Assembly: GCA_029255685.2 (NCBI GenBank)
Contig: CM055313.2
Span: 69,294,641-69,358,640 of the forward strand
Length of the DNA: 64,000 bases
From: Silene conica
Taxonomy: Eukaryota > Streptophyta > Magnoliopsida > Caryophyllales > Caryophyllaceae
Direction of reading: 5' to 3'
This document shows positions 1 through 12,400 of this stretch, piece by piece. Within the stretch, counting starts at the first letter, position 1, and each line of letters opens with the position of its first letter. The position numbers and the translations under genes are program-made. The notes beneath the pieces were generated by a model. The model saw nothing but the letters and a program-made list of their open reading frames with translations. It did not search any database and was not told where the DNA came from.

Positions 1-318
1 AAAGTTAGATGTTAACTCGGAGGTTATCATCCGTAATCTAGTGGCCTACGAGGCCATGGCCATTCCAGACCCATACTTCTAGCTTGCTACACAGAGCTAA
101 TGAATGGAATTGTGGATACTGAGGAGGATGTGAAGATCCTAAAGGCGAAAGGGATAATTAAAAGCGAGTTGAAAAACGGTGAGGTCGCAATTCTATGGAA
201 TAGTATGAGCAAATGTATAAGAGTAACTAGGGCGGAGTTCATGGACGAGGCAATTGAGAATGTGAAGAAAGAATTTAACAGCTTAAGGACAGTGAAGATG
301 TAGAGGATGGGTAAGGCA
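1..318 (+). pseudogene. DUF247 pseudogene, upstream fragment (C-terminal half of the protein)
   Basis: Translated in pieces, this matches the C-terminal third of the intact DUF247 protein at 20104-21726: first a block like KLDVNSEVIIRNLVAYEA, then, in another frame from about 103, MNGIVDTEEDVKILKAKGII and onward to RTVKM. It is broken in two ways: a frameshift plus stop around 60-92, and a TAG at 301-303 where the intact copy has Tyr. After the stop the homology continues as RMGKAYI and runs into a TA repeat, where it breaks off. The homology resumes at 19385. The N-terminal part lies outside the window. DUF247 (PF03140) proteins are plant-specific, usually with a C-terminal membrane anchor; some grass members act in self-incompatibility, which cannot be inferred here. 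Confidence 0.9.
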
Positions 319-340
319 TATATATATATATATATATATA
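319..340. repeat. (TA)n microsatellite, left target of the element train
   Basis: An uninterrupted TA run directly follows the codons for GKAYI of the DUF247 pseudogene and directly precedes the first base of element A. The intact paralogue carries a short TA run at the homologous position (20241-20250). It is therefore read as the insertion target. Confidence 0.9.
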
Positions 341-742
341 GAATTAGGATCATATGAGTTGGGTTATTTTGGTGAGTTACCCCTTTAAATATAAACCCTT
401 GATCTAAACTAAGATGAATGACTGAGATTTAATCTAACAAACTCAATAGAAACCCTCAAATTTCAGCTCCTCCAATCTTCCGTTTCTCATTTTGGCAGAC
501 ACACCTTCTCTCCCTCCTTTATTCTCAAATGCTACTACATCTTCCAGGAGATAAAATTATTATCAACTTCAACCCAAATTTCATCATTTAACAATAATCT
601 TACAAAATTAAAATTTATTGCACTCGGTACTATGAATTTCCAAATGAAATTTCGATCAACTTAAGGATTTACGATTTGTAAGACGTGGAACTCAACACAA
701 TAAGGTAAAAACATTTATAATTGAGTTTTGTATTATTCAAAT

Positions 743-1405
743 TCATTTATTGTATTTTGTATTCACTATAACTGTTATTGTATTCATAATAACTGTTATT
801 GTATTCATCATAACTGTTATTGTATTCATCATAGCTGTTATTGTATTCATTATAACTGTTATTGTATTCATTATAACTGTTATTGTATTCATTATAACTG
901 TTATTGTATTCATCATAACTGTTATTGTATTCATTATAATCGTTATTGTATTCATTATAACTGTTATTGTATTCATCATAACTGTTATTGTATTCATTAT
1001 AGCTGTTATTGTATTCACATAACTGTTATTGTATTCATTATAACTGTTATTGTATTCATCATAACTGTTATTGTATTCATTATAGCTGTTATTGTATTCA
1101 TCATAACTATTATTGTATTCATTATAATTGTTATTGTATTCATTATAACTGTTATTGTATTCATCATAACTGTTATTGTATTCATTATAGCTGTTATTGT
1201 ATTCACATAACTGTTATTGTATTCATTATAACTGTTATTGTATTCATCATAACTGTTATTGTATTCATTATAGCTGTTATTGTATTCATCATAACTATTA
1301 TTGTATTCATTATAATTGTTATTGTATTCATTATAACTGTTATTGTATTCATCATAACTGTTATTGTATTCATTATAGCTGTTATTGTATTCATCATAGC
1401 TGTTA
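743..1405 (-). repeat. 21-bp minisatellite array in element A
   Basis: About 31 head-to-tail units. On the minus strand the unit is the core ATAACAGYTAT followed by DATGAATACA; on the plus strand it reads as ATTCATHATARCTGTTATTG-like copies. Units are highly similar, with Y/D positions alternating, plus a few shortened units near 1016 and 1204. The orientation is opposite to that of the arrays in element B, as expected if element A is inverted. Because 21 is a multiple of 3, the array is open in several frames; none looks like a real gene. Confidence 0.95.
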
Positions 1406-1604
1406 TTGAAATCAAGAGTTATTTTTAAGCTCAATACGTAATTCATAATTGCAGTCAATATAAACTCAATAGTGAGTTATTTTGATCAATTTGCTTGATT
1501 TTGATCGTGAATTCTATTAATATCACTTCAATTCCTATTCAATTTGTTTATTTTTGATCAATTAGCTTGATTTGATTGTAAATTTGTGTTAATTTCGTGA
1601 TGAA

Positions 1605-2131
1605 ATCGGAGGAAATGATATTAGCACAAGAATCGAGGACAAAATTGCAACAAATTGTTCTCCAATTGATATGATCCAATCACAATCGCAGCTTTTGAAT
1701 TCAATCCACCATCGACAAATGCAAAACAATACGCATTTATACTATTCACCATCACCATTGAATTCGTCCCAGAAATCGTCCAAACAATTTTCTCATTTTG
1801 CAATACCAGATTAATATCCGGTACCACTACACCAATTCGGGTTACTGGCAATGACCCGACTTTGTAACACAATGTAAACGGTGCAATCGGTTTGACCCGT
1901 ACCGCGAAACTTTCAGGTCGCTCAACTTGGGCCGCGAAATCGTGAGTTATTGCTTTGTAAATTGATGATTGGAGGATTGTGTATGGATTAATTGTGCTGA
2001 TTTTAGTTCCTCCGATTCCGATTTTGTTGATTGAGAGTAGGGATTTGTCGAATTTGACGGGATTTTGAAAGATTTTGATTGACGTTACGCCGATGTAGTA
2101 ATCAGATTGAAATTGGGGATTAGGGTAATCT
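1605..2131 (-). pseudogene. Captured fragment of a basic 7S globulin/EDGP-like pepsin-family gene
   Basis: The minus strand is open from about 2131 to 1621 without an ATG. It encodes the C-terminal lobe of a pepsin-like (A1-fold) extracellular protein of the EDGP/basic 7S globulin/xylanase-inhibitor group: DYYIGVTSIKI, then GIGGTKISTINPYTIL, then VPDINLVLQ, ANSMV-like GTNSMVMV, CFAFVDGG and IVIGSYQLENNLLQF. Typical family order and spacing are kept. The N-terminal lobe is missing, and the frame departs from the family after NLLQF, suggesting a small frameshift near 1640. Family members are secreted glucanase/xylanase-inhibitor-like or hormone-binding proteins. The fragment starts less than 90 bp inside the Y terminus of element A, as in Pack-MULE gene capture. 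Confidence 0.82.
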
Positions 2132-2168
2132 CAACCATTGATATTGTTAAATCTAATGGTATATAAAT

Positions 2169-2211
2169 GCGGGGGTAACTCACGGAATATGGCAAACTCA
2201 CCGGAACTCGC

Positions 2212-2263
<52 letters not shown>

Positions 2264-2306
2264 GCGAGTTCCGGTGAGTTCGCCATATTCCGTGAGTTAC
2301 CCCCGC
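2169..2306. repeat. Near-perfect palindrome: abutting Y termini of elements A and B around 46 bp of TA
   Basis: Two 46-bp arms (2169-2214 and 2261-2306) are reverse complements with one mismatch and flank a 46-bp TA run (2215-2260). In every other element here the terminus beginning GA faces the TA repeat. The arms are therefore best read as the end of element A and the start of element B, not as one foldback element. Confidence 0.85.
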
Positions 2307-2307
2307 G

Positions 2308-2315
2308 TATAAATA
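2308..2315 (+). promoter_or_regulatory. TATA box at the inner edge of the Y terminus, for the transposase
   Basis: TATAAATA lies two bases inside the 46-bp terminal repeat. It is followed by an A+T-rich, CT-containing leader with TTCTTCATCAA repeats (2460-2565), and by a plausible 5'UTR intron 2609-2714 (GGTAATAA donor, TTCAG acceptor) ending 11 bases before the ATG at 2726. Confidence 0.6.
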
Positions 2316-2725
2316 CAATTGACCTAAACCCAAATTTCTAAGACGCGCGTAAAATTCATAATTCTTCAACAAATTTCTAACAAACTCTGTTTTCCCTAAC
2401 TTTCTCTCTCCTTCAAAAACCCAAAAAAATCATCACAAAACCTCAGAAAATCGTTAATTCTTCATCAAAATTCTTCATCAATTCTTCATCAATTCATCAA
2501 TTCTTCATCAAATTCATCAATTGTTCATCAATTCTTCATCAATTCTTCATCAATTCTTCATCAATTCTGAAAAATCAGACGAAAAACTTGCAGAACCCTA
2601 ATTTTTCGGTAATAATTCTTACGATTTTGTTATTTTAATACTTGAATAGCTGAATTATTTGCTTCAAATAACAAAATTGTACGACAATTTATGTATTGTT
2701 TTCGTAATCTTCAGGATTTGCGATC

Positions 2726-5700
2726 ATGATTTCAGACGAACTTAATGACGATCATCTTAATCAGCTTAATGACGATCAAACATTGACGATTTCAGGTATC
2801 AATTTGTCTAGTTTATAATGATTTCATGATTTCATGATACAATAACTATATGAGAGCTTAAAATAACTCACTATTGAGTTTATGAATTACGTATTGAGCT
2901 TAAAAATAACTCTTGATTTCAATAACAGCTATGATTAATACAATAACAGTTATGATGAATACAATAACAGTTATGATGAATACAATAACAGCTATGATTA
3001 ATACAATAACAGCTATGATTAATACAATAACAGTTATGATGAATACAATAACAGTTATAATGAATACAATAACAGTTATGATGAATACAATAACAGTTAT
3101 GATGAATACAATAACAGCTATAATGAATACAATAACAGTTATGATGAATACAATAACAGCTATAATGAATACAATTACAGTTATGATGAATATAATAACA
3201 GCTATGATTAATACAATAACAGCTATGATTAATACAATAACAGTTATGATGAATATAATAACAGCTATGATTAATATAATAACAGTTATGATGAATATAA
3301 TAACAGCTATTATGAATACAATAACAGCTATAATGAATACAATAACAGTTATGATGAATACAATAACAGTTATGATGAATACAATAACAGTTATGATGAA
3401 TACAATAACAGTTATGATGAATACAATAACAGTTATGATGAATACAATAACAGTTATGATGAATATAATAACAGCTATAATGAATACAATAACAGTTATG
3501 ATGAATACAATAACAGTTATGATGAATATAATAACAGCTATAATGAATACAATAACAGTTATGATGAATACAATAACAGTTATAATGAATACAATAACAG
3601 TTATGATGAATATAATAACAGCTATAATGAATACAATAACAGCTATAATGAATACAATAACAGCTATAATGAATACAATAACAGTTATGATGAATACAAT
3701 AACAGTTATGATGAATACAATAACAGTTATAATGAATACAATAACAGTTATGATGAATATAATAACAGCTATAATGAATACAATAACAGCTATAATGAAT
3801 ACAATAACAGCTATAATGAATACAATAACAGTTATGATGAATACAATAACAGTTATGATGAATACAATAACAGTTATAATGAATACAATAACAGTTATGA
3901 TGAATATAATAACAGCTATAATGAATACAATAACAGCTATAATGAATACAATAACAGCTATAATGAATACAATAACAGTTATGATGAATACAATAACAGT
4001 TATGATGAATACAATAACAGTTATAATGAATACAATAACAGTTATGATGAATATAATAACAGCTATAATGAATACAATAACAGCTATAATGAATACAATA
4101 ACAGCTATAATGAATACAATAACAGTTATGATGAATATAATAACAGTTATGATGAATATAATAACAGCTATAATGAATACAATAACAGTTATGATGAATA
4201 CAATAACAGGTACAGAAACTTACAATAACAGTTATGATGAATACAATAACAGCTATAATGAATACAATTACAGTTATGATGAATATAATAACAGCTATGA
4301 TTAATACAATAACAGCTATGATTAATACAATAACAGTTATGATGAATACAATAACAGTTATAATGAATACAATAACAGTTATGATGAATACAATAACAGT
4401 TATGATGAATACAATAACAGCTATAATGAATACAATAACAGCTATGATGAATACAATAACAGCTATGATTAATACAATTACAGTTATGATGAATATAATA
4501 ACAGCTATGATTAATATAATAACAGTTATGATGAATACAATAACAGTTATGATGAATATAATAACAGCTATAATGAATACAATAACAGTTATGATGAATA
4601 CAATAACAGTTATGATGAATACAATAACAGTTATGATGAATACAATAACAGTTATGATGAATACAATAACAGCTATAATGAATACAATTACAGTTATGAT
4701 GAATATAATAACAGCTATGATTAATACAATAACAGCTATGATTAATACAATAACAGTTATGATGAATACAATAACAGTTATGATGAATACAATAACAGTT
4801 ATAATGAATACAATAACAGTTATGATGAATATAATAACAGCTATAATGAATACAATAACAGCTATAATGAATACAATAACAGCTATAATGAATACAATAA
4901 CAGTTATGATGAATACAATAACAGTTATGATGAATACAATAACAGTTATAATGAATACAATAACAGTTATGATGAATATAATAACAGCTATAATGAATAC
5001 AATAACAGCTATAATGAATACAATAACAGCTATAATGAATACAATAACAGTTATGATGAATACAATAACAGTTATGATGAATACAATAACAGTTATAATG
5101 AATACAATAACAGTTATGATGAATATAATAACAGCTATAATGAATACAATAACAGTTATGATGAATACAATAACAGTTATAATGAATATAATAACAGTTA
5201 TGATGAATACAATAACAGCTATAATGAATACAATAGCAGCTATAATGAATACAATAACAGTTATGATGAATATAATAACAGTTATGATGAATATAATAAC
5301 AGCTATAATGAATACAATAACAGTTATGATGAATACAATAACAGGTACAGAAACTTACAATAACTGCACATAGTAACTTATTTCAATATGTTTGTAGGTA
5401 TTGAAATAAATAATACCAATGAAACAACTTTCTCTACACCCACATTTGCATCAGAAACAGGGGATAATACTGTCCATAATCTTGGAATGAGATACACTCC
5501 AGGTGGTAGTGAGGAGTGGAGTAGGATGGTAGAAAATGGTTTCAAGCCTGCATTGGGGCTAATGTTTGTAAAACTTGAGGAGGCAATCGAGTTTTACAAT
5601 TTATATGCTGTGGCCTGTGGTTTCATACCGAGAAAGTACACACAAACCAGATTCCGTGATGGCTTGGTAGACAAAAAATCTATGGTCTGTAACAGACATG

Positions 5701-8325
5701 GTTTCAAAGAGGATCGCAAAAAGTTTCTGCCGATTGTTGAAACTGAAAACGCAGAAGGGAATAAGAAGAGAAAAAGGTCTGTAGAAGCAAAAAAAACGAA
5801 ACTGACAAGATTTGGTTGCAAGGCAAAAATACGGTTTGCTGCTGTATTTAATGATAACATGCAGATAAGAGGGTATGTCATTGATCAGTTTTACGAAGGT
5901 CACAATCACAGACTTTGTCCACTCAAAGAAAGGGAATTTCAGAAAAATTTAAGAACACTTAACCTTTACATTAAGCAAACAATTGTTAACAATTGTAAAC
6001 TCAACATTGGTGCTACAAAGACATTTAGAATGATGGGGGAACAATCAAATGGGTATGCAAACATTGGTGCAACTCTGACGGATTTCAAGAACTTCAAAAG
6101 AAATATTAAATGTTTCATAGGTGACAAAGATGCTGACATGATTCTCGCCTATTTAAAGGGGCTCGCTGAAACTTCTGAAAATTTTTACTATGCTTATGAA
6201 GTTGATAAGGATGAATGTTTGGCTAAAATATTTTGGGCAGACGGGCAGGCAAGGACAAATTATTCCATGTTCGGGGACACCATCACATTTGACCCTACTT
6301 ATGGCACTAACAAGTATCATATGGCCTTCACGCCATTCACCGGTGTTGATAACCACAAAAAATCAGTAACCTTTGCTGCTGCACTTGTTGATCATGAGAA
6401 CGATAAGTCTTTCACTTGGGTGTTTAAGAAGTTCCTCGATTGTATGGGAATGAAAGAACCTCAGTGCATTCTTACCGATCAAGATCCAGCGATTAAACTC
6501 GGGGTGAATTCCGTATTCAAGAAAGCGAGACATCGCTACTGCATGTGGCATATAATGTCAAAATTAACTGATAAAGTTGAATCACAAATTTGTAAGGAAA
6601 CAGACTTTGTTGAGAGAATATGTTCAGTTGTTTGGGACACTGACTTGGAACCAGTAGAGTTTGAAGAAAAATGGGTTCAAGTGATCAGTGACTTTGAATT
6701 ACATGATAACACTTGGTTGACATACATGTATGGCAAAAGACACAAATGGATACCTGCTTACTTTCGGGATTTGCCTTTAGGTTGCCTTTTGAAAACAACA
6801 CAAAGATCGGAGAGTCAAAACAGTTACTTCAAAAGATTCGAGAGCATAAATGGCACACTTGTTGAATTTTGGTTGCGCTTTCAAAGTGCAATGGAACAAC
6901 AACGCTATAATCAGAAATGTCTTGATGCAGCAAGTGACACCACATTGCCTCAAGTTTCATCTAAGACTATGATCGAGAAACATGCCTCCAAAATCTACAC
7001 ACACGCTGTTTTCTATGAATTCCAAGAACAATTGCAGGCGGCTCTCTGTTCTTGTGCAGTTAGAGGATTTTCTGAGCAAGGAAACATTCACAATATAGAT
7101 GTTGAAGATGCCTACAAGAATCGTAGAATATTTCAGGTTATTTCGTTTTACAAAAGATAGAATAACTGAATTTATGAATACAATAACAGTTATAATGAAT
7201 ACAATAACAGCTATTATGAATACAATAATAACTATTATGAATACAATAATAGATATTATGAATACAATAATAGATATTATGAATACAATAACAGTTATAA
7301 TGTATTACAATAACAGTTATAATGAATACAATAACAGTTATAATGAATACAATAACAGTTATAATGAATACAATAACAGCTATTATGAATATAATAATAG
7401 CTACTATGAATACAATAACAGCTATTATGTATTACAATAACAGATATAATGTATTACAATAACAGATATAATGAATACAATAACAGTTATAATGAATACA
7501 ATAACAGTTATAATGAATACAATAACAGCTATTATGAATACAATAATAGCTACTATGAATACAATAACAGCTACTATGAATACAATAACAGCTATTATGA
7601 ATACAATAATAGATATTATGAATACAATAATAGATATTATGAATACAATAACAGTTATAATGCAATACAATAATAACTATACTGTTGTGCAGGTTGTTCA
7701 CAATACCGAAACAAAAGAAACAACATGTACATGCAAGATGTTTGAGAGGAAAGGAATCCTTTGTAAACACATAATATGGGTACTATCAGGTAAAGGATTG
7801 ACTAGCATACCGGAGAAGTACATCACAAGTAGATGGATGAAGAAATCATATAGAAAGCCTTTGTTTGGACTGGATGGAAAGTTATTACAAGATTATGATC
7901 CAACTGACTTAAGAAAGCTGGAATTATCAAGAGTATGGTCTGAGTTTTATGCAACAATAAGTGCTCTAAAGTCAATGCCTCCAGACCATATAAAGGAACT
8001 AAGTGTGATGCTTTTACAATTTCGAGAGAAAAATTGTCCAACAAAAGAGAACTTGACAAAGGAACAAGAATTGGAGATGCTCTTAGGTTGTTCAGCAGAA
8101 TCAAACATTACTGTTCACCCACCAAAGATTGCAAAAAACAAAGGAAGTGGCAAGAGAATGAAATCAAACAAGGAAAAGGCAATTGAAAAGGCAAGCAAAC
8201 CAAAGAGGCTATGTAATAACTGCAAACAAATGGGAAACCATGACAAAAGAAACTGCCCAAATCCATTTGTTGAGCATGCACCTGAGGAAGAAGATGAAGA
8301 GGGAGATGAAATGGAGGATGAATAA
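2726..8325 (+). CDS. MULE transposase (FAR1/MuDR type), 3 exons
   Basis: Model: exons 2726-2795, 5398-7136 and 7693-8325; phases fit (phase 1, then phase 0) and total 813 codons plus stop. Exon 1 starts MISDELNDDH. Residues ~78-200 form a FAR1-type DNA-binding domain (YTQTRFRDG, a C..C..H-x-H metal pattern ending EGHNH). Residues ~315-500 form the MULE DDE transposase domain: Asp in FDPTYGTNKY, Asp in LTDQDPA, the C-x2-H in HRYCMWHI and Glu in QRSESQN. A SWIM zinc finger (CTCKMFERKGILCKH) opens exon 3, and a CCHC knuckle lies near 775-790, before an acidic tail. All catalytic residues I know to look for are present, so it may be active. Both introns consist largely of the 21-bp minisatellite. 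The enzyme would bind the termini and cut element ends in the nucleus. Exon 1 is the least certain part. Confidence 0.85.
2913..5366 (+). repeat. 21-bp minisatellite array in transposase intron 1
   Basis: About 115 units: core ATAACAGYTAT followed by DATGAATACA. Higher-order structure is visible: the interruption ACAGGTACAGAAACTTACAA occurs at 4206 and again at 5341 (offset 1135 bp), and a five-unit block repeats several times between 3600 and 4130 and again between 4800 and 5110. The array lies between the proposed donor at 2796 and acceptor at 5397. It is open in frame, giving a fictitious MNTITVM repeat protein. Confidence 0.95.
7168..7680 (+). repeat. 21-bp minisatellite array in transposase intron 2
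   Basis: About 24 units of the same repeat and orientation, with variants such as ATAATAGATATTATGAATAC and GTATTACAATAACAG. It separates the MULE domain (exon 2, ending ..RRIFQ) from the SWIM finger (exon 3, starting VVHNTETKE). The GT at 7137 and the AG at 7691-7692 remove it in frame. Confidence 0.93.
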
Positions 8326-8486
8326 GGCATCCAATAAACACATTTACAATAATTGTATCACAACTTTACAATAATACAAAAATTTCTCAGTATTTTGTCT
8401 TAGATTACTATAGTTGAGAATCTATATTTCGTGTAAGAAACTTTAGAATAATTACTTACTAAAAATCGTGTTTTTGGAGTTCAACA

Positions 8487-9385
8487 TATGCAATTATGAA
8501 TACAATAACAGCTATTATGTATTACAATAACAGTTATAATGTATTACAATAACAGTTATAATGAATACAATAACAGTTATAATGAATACAATAACAGTTA
8601 TAATGAATACAATAACAGCTATTATGTATTACAATAACAGTTATAATGAATACAATAACAGTTATAATGAATACAATAACAGTTATAATGAATACAATAA
8701 CAGCTATGATGAATACAATAACAGTTATAATGAATACAATAACAGTTATGATGAATATAATAACAGCTATAATGAATACAATAACAGTTATAATGAATAC
8801 AATAACAGTTATAATGAATACAATAACACTATTATGTATTACAATAACAGATATAATGTATTACAATAACAGTTATAATGAATACAATAACAGTTATAAT
8901 GAATACAATAACAGTTATAATGAATACAATAACATTTATAATGAATACAATAACAGTTATAATGAATACAATAACAGTTATGATGAATTACAATAACAGT
9001 TATAATGAATACAATAACAGTTATAATGAATACAATAACATCTATAATGAATACAATAACATCTATAATGAATACAATAACAGCTATTACAATAACACTA
9101 TTATGTATTACAATAACAGTTATAATGAATACAATAACAGTTATTATGAATACAATAACAGCTATAATGATTACAATAACAGTGTAAAATCCATTATAAT
9201 AACTGTCTGAAAATCATTAGAATAACTGTATGAACCCATTGCAATAACTGTCTGAAAATCATTAAAAATAACTGCCTGAGACATTGCATATAACTGTCTG
9301 ACCAAAAATTAAAATAACTGTTTTGATGAATACAATAACTGTTTTGATGAATACAATAACTGTTTTGATGATTACAATAGCTGTC
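8487..9385 (+). repeat. 21-bp minisatellite array between the convergent genes
   Basis: About 33 units to 9190, then degenerate pieces (AATAACTGTCTGAAAATCAT-type and GATGAATACAATAACTGTTT) to about 9385. It lies between the transposase stop (8325) and the Ulp1-like stop (9467), so it would be 3'UTR or intergenic for both genes. Orientation matches the intronic arrays. Confidence 0.9.
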
Positions 9386-9466
9386 AAAAAATATAGCACT
9401 TCCTACGCTTTACAAAAATACAATCCTTTCCCACAACAATTACAATTTCCAACATTTAAAAAGAGA

Positions 9467-12400
9467 TCATTTTTTTGGTTTAGCAAAACCTCTTAAAGCT
9501 ACACTTTTATACCTTTTCATAGAACTTTTCCTCTTGTTTACAAGATTCTTCTCCATTTTCAGTATGTTTTCCCTGAAATTCACCACTTCATCCAAAAGAG
9601 ATGCTCTTGAGTAATTGGCATCTGACATCAACAAAATACACATCATCTCAATCCATAAAGCAGTCCTCTCCGTTTTCTTCTTAATTGATACCAATCCCTT
9701 CTCGTGCTTCCCTTCGTATGTGAGCATGTGAAACATGATATAGAATCCTGATTCGTGATTGTTCATAAGTTTTGTTTTCCATTCAAAATCAACATTAACA
9801 AATTTAAATGTGTTAACGGAGATCCCTTCTTTTGCTGTTTTCCTTGTATCCAGATAGTCGGAAAACAATTCAACCTAAAACATGCACAAAAAAATGCAAA
9901 ATCACAATTGTATCAAAAACACACACATTACAATAACTTAATTAACAAAAACTCATTTTTATCTATATAATAACCCATACAAAACTATACAATAACTACT
10001 AAAGAGAGTTTGAATTTAGAGAACATACTGCAATCTTTGCAAGTTTGAAGAAATCAGACTTTTCCCAATTTGCATGCAATGTATGGTCCAATACATCAAC
10101 CGTCTTGTTTATGAAGTTAATGCAAACACAAAAGTAGTGCATGTCTAAGGACAACGGGATGAAGACAAGGTCCACGTCGATCGCAGAGTTTACAACATTT
10201 TCAGATAAATAACAATTCCAAAACTCAAAGATCGTGTCTTTATCACTGTCATTTGGAGTTAGAACCCCATGAGTGGTTTCCAGCATGTCTTCAACAATTG
10301 CCTATCACAAATAAAACTGAATTTTATACAACGGTTTTGTATTATGCAATTCAATAACCAACATAATACCTTAACATGTATTATGTAATACAATAACAGG
10401 TATTATGAATACAATAACAGTTATTATGAATACAATAACAGTTATTATGAATACAATAACAGTTATTATGAATACAATAACAGTTATTATGAATACAATA
10501 ACAGTTATTATGAATACAATAACAGGTATTATGAATACAATAACAGGTATTATGAATACAATAACAGGTATTATGAATACAATAACAGGTATTATGAATA
10601 CAATAACAGGTATTATGAATACAATAACAGTTATTATGAATACAATAACAGTTATTATGAATACAATAACAGCTATTATGAATACAATAACAGTTATAAT
10701 GAATACAATAACAGTTATAATGAATACAATAACAGTTATAATGAATACAATAACAGCTATTATGAATACAATAACAGCTATTATGAATACAATAACAGCT
10801 ATTATGAATACAATAACAGCTATTATGTAAACTGACTTAATTGAAAAATGACATAGTTTTCAACACCGGTTTAATGAAAAAAAGTTAAAATATATAATAA
10901 CTGCACAAAAGTAAAAACAACTAATACCATGTGTGCTGAACTAAGGAACATCATCGTTGGCGATTCTTTCTCTGTAACCTCCATGTAATTCAACACAATT
11001 GACCATGCTGTTATAACCCGTGTCTCAGTGTAATCATCAGGTTTTGTTGACATAATATCAGACCTATCCACAATAGCAGCTCCAGAAGAAAACAAAAGCT
11101 CCCTGCAAAAAATAAGACACACAATCACTAATACCACAACGAGAAAAAGAACCCACAGTGAAATGCAACAAAAGAGAAAAAGGACACATACTCTTTTTTA
11201 AGTGTGTAATCGTCCAAGAAACAATAGTCAATAACTTGTTTCTTCAGACTTGGTAACCCAGTTGTCAATCTGTTATTAGTCTTCATAATTTTTGACACTA
11301 CAACAATACTTTTGTCTGCCTTCCCACAATTTATTGAGCAGCCAAGACCATCAGAGTTTGCTCTTCTAGAACCACCTCTGGATGATCTAATTATCCCAGC
11401 ACTGAATGGCTCATTTTGCACAGTTTTTTTTGAACCTACCGGAGTTCCGTCATCAACAACCAGTTTCTCAGCTAATATCCTAGCAACCTCCAGATCAGTG
11501 GCCTCAAATTTTTCGTTTTCCATCTCAGCTGACCTTCGTTTTTCAATCAACTTAGGGAGCAACTGTTCCTTTGTCTTTGTAAATTCCTCAACCAAAGGCA
11601 ACAACCTCTCTCTTTCTTTGTTGATATCAGCTAACACTAGGATAGCAGCAATTTCAGCTCTGTAAATAATTCTTTTTAGTGGATCATGCAACTCTGATGT
11701 AAACAACTCCCCGTTGTAAAACATCATATGCATCATGACAAAAACACCACAATCTAAGTTTTGAGGTCCTTCTAATTTCCATGGAAAATCCACATTTACA
11801 AGTTTGAAATTAGAGACCTCGCTGCCTCGTTCATGCCCTTCCTTTACCAGAAATTTACCAAATATTTCAACCTGGTTAATTTTAAAAACAAAGTCAGTCA
11901 TGCTCAAGTAAAAAAATACAATAACAGCTATTATACATTACAATAATTAACATTATAAAAAATACAAAATAACCACAAAAAGGTATAACTTTAAGAAAAC
12001 ATAATATAAAGGTACGTACAATAGATTTGGTAGCCACCAACCAGATACTATCTTCAAAATCATCGTATACCCGATTGTCAAGATAGTGGATACTCTTCTC
12101 CACAAAATTTAAAGCAACGCAGAAAAAATGGTCTCCAAAATGAACAGGGAGAAAAATCTGACATTATAAAAAATAGAGATGTCGGTAAAAATATTAATGA
12201 AGAATTTTGAAAAACATAAAAATACATCTAATAAGCCAATAAAAAACATACCCAATCAGCTCTGATGTCAAGGGAGCCTTCGCTATTCTCAATGACATTT
12301 TCCCAAGTATTAAAAATTTCTTGTCTGTACATATCTTTCTCATTATCAGCAGCATTGATGAACTTGAATAAAGAGTCCTATGAAAAATTTAAAATAATTA

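Larger units (their letters stand above)
341..2214 (-). mobile_element. Element A: non-autonomous TA-targeting MULE-like element (Pack-MULE type)
   Basis: The element is bounded on both sides by pure TA repeat. Its left end (341-390) has the X-type terminus, beginning GAATTAGGATCATATGAG, nearly the same as the reverse complement of the right end of element B. Its right end (2169-2214, read inward on the minus strand) has the Y-type terminus, beginning GAGGCGAGTTCCGGTGAG; this differs from the left end of element B at one of 46 bases. X and Y share TGAGTT and GTGAGTTACCCC blocks. Read from Y to X, element A has an aspartic-protease-like gene fragment, a leader also present in element B (1403-1490 matches the reverse complement of about 2860-2935), a 21-bp minisatellite, then the X end. 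It looks like a deletion derivative of element B, in inverted orientation, with captured DNA where the transposase exons would be. Confidence 0.8.

Noticed and set aside
2169-2306. The palindrome as a stand-alone foldback MITE or a terminator hairpin
   Set aside because: The arm polarity (GA ends facing the TA run) matches the ends of flanking elements A and B, and this is not a bacterial sequence.
2913-5373. Long plus-strand ORFs (463 and 379 codons) encoding MNTITVM/NNSYDEY repeat proteins, and similar ORFs in all the other arrays
   Set aside because: They are a by-product of a 21-bp unit without stops. The arrays lie between good splice sites of real genes and read open in several frames on both strands.
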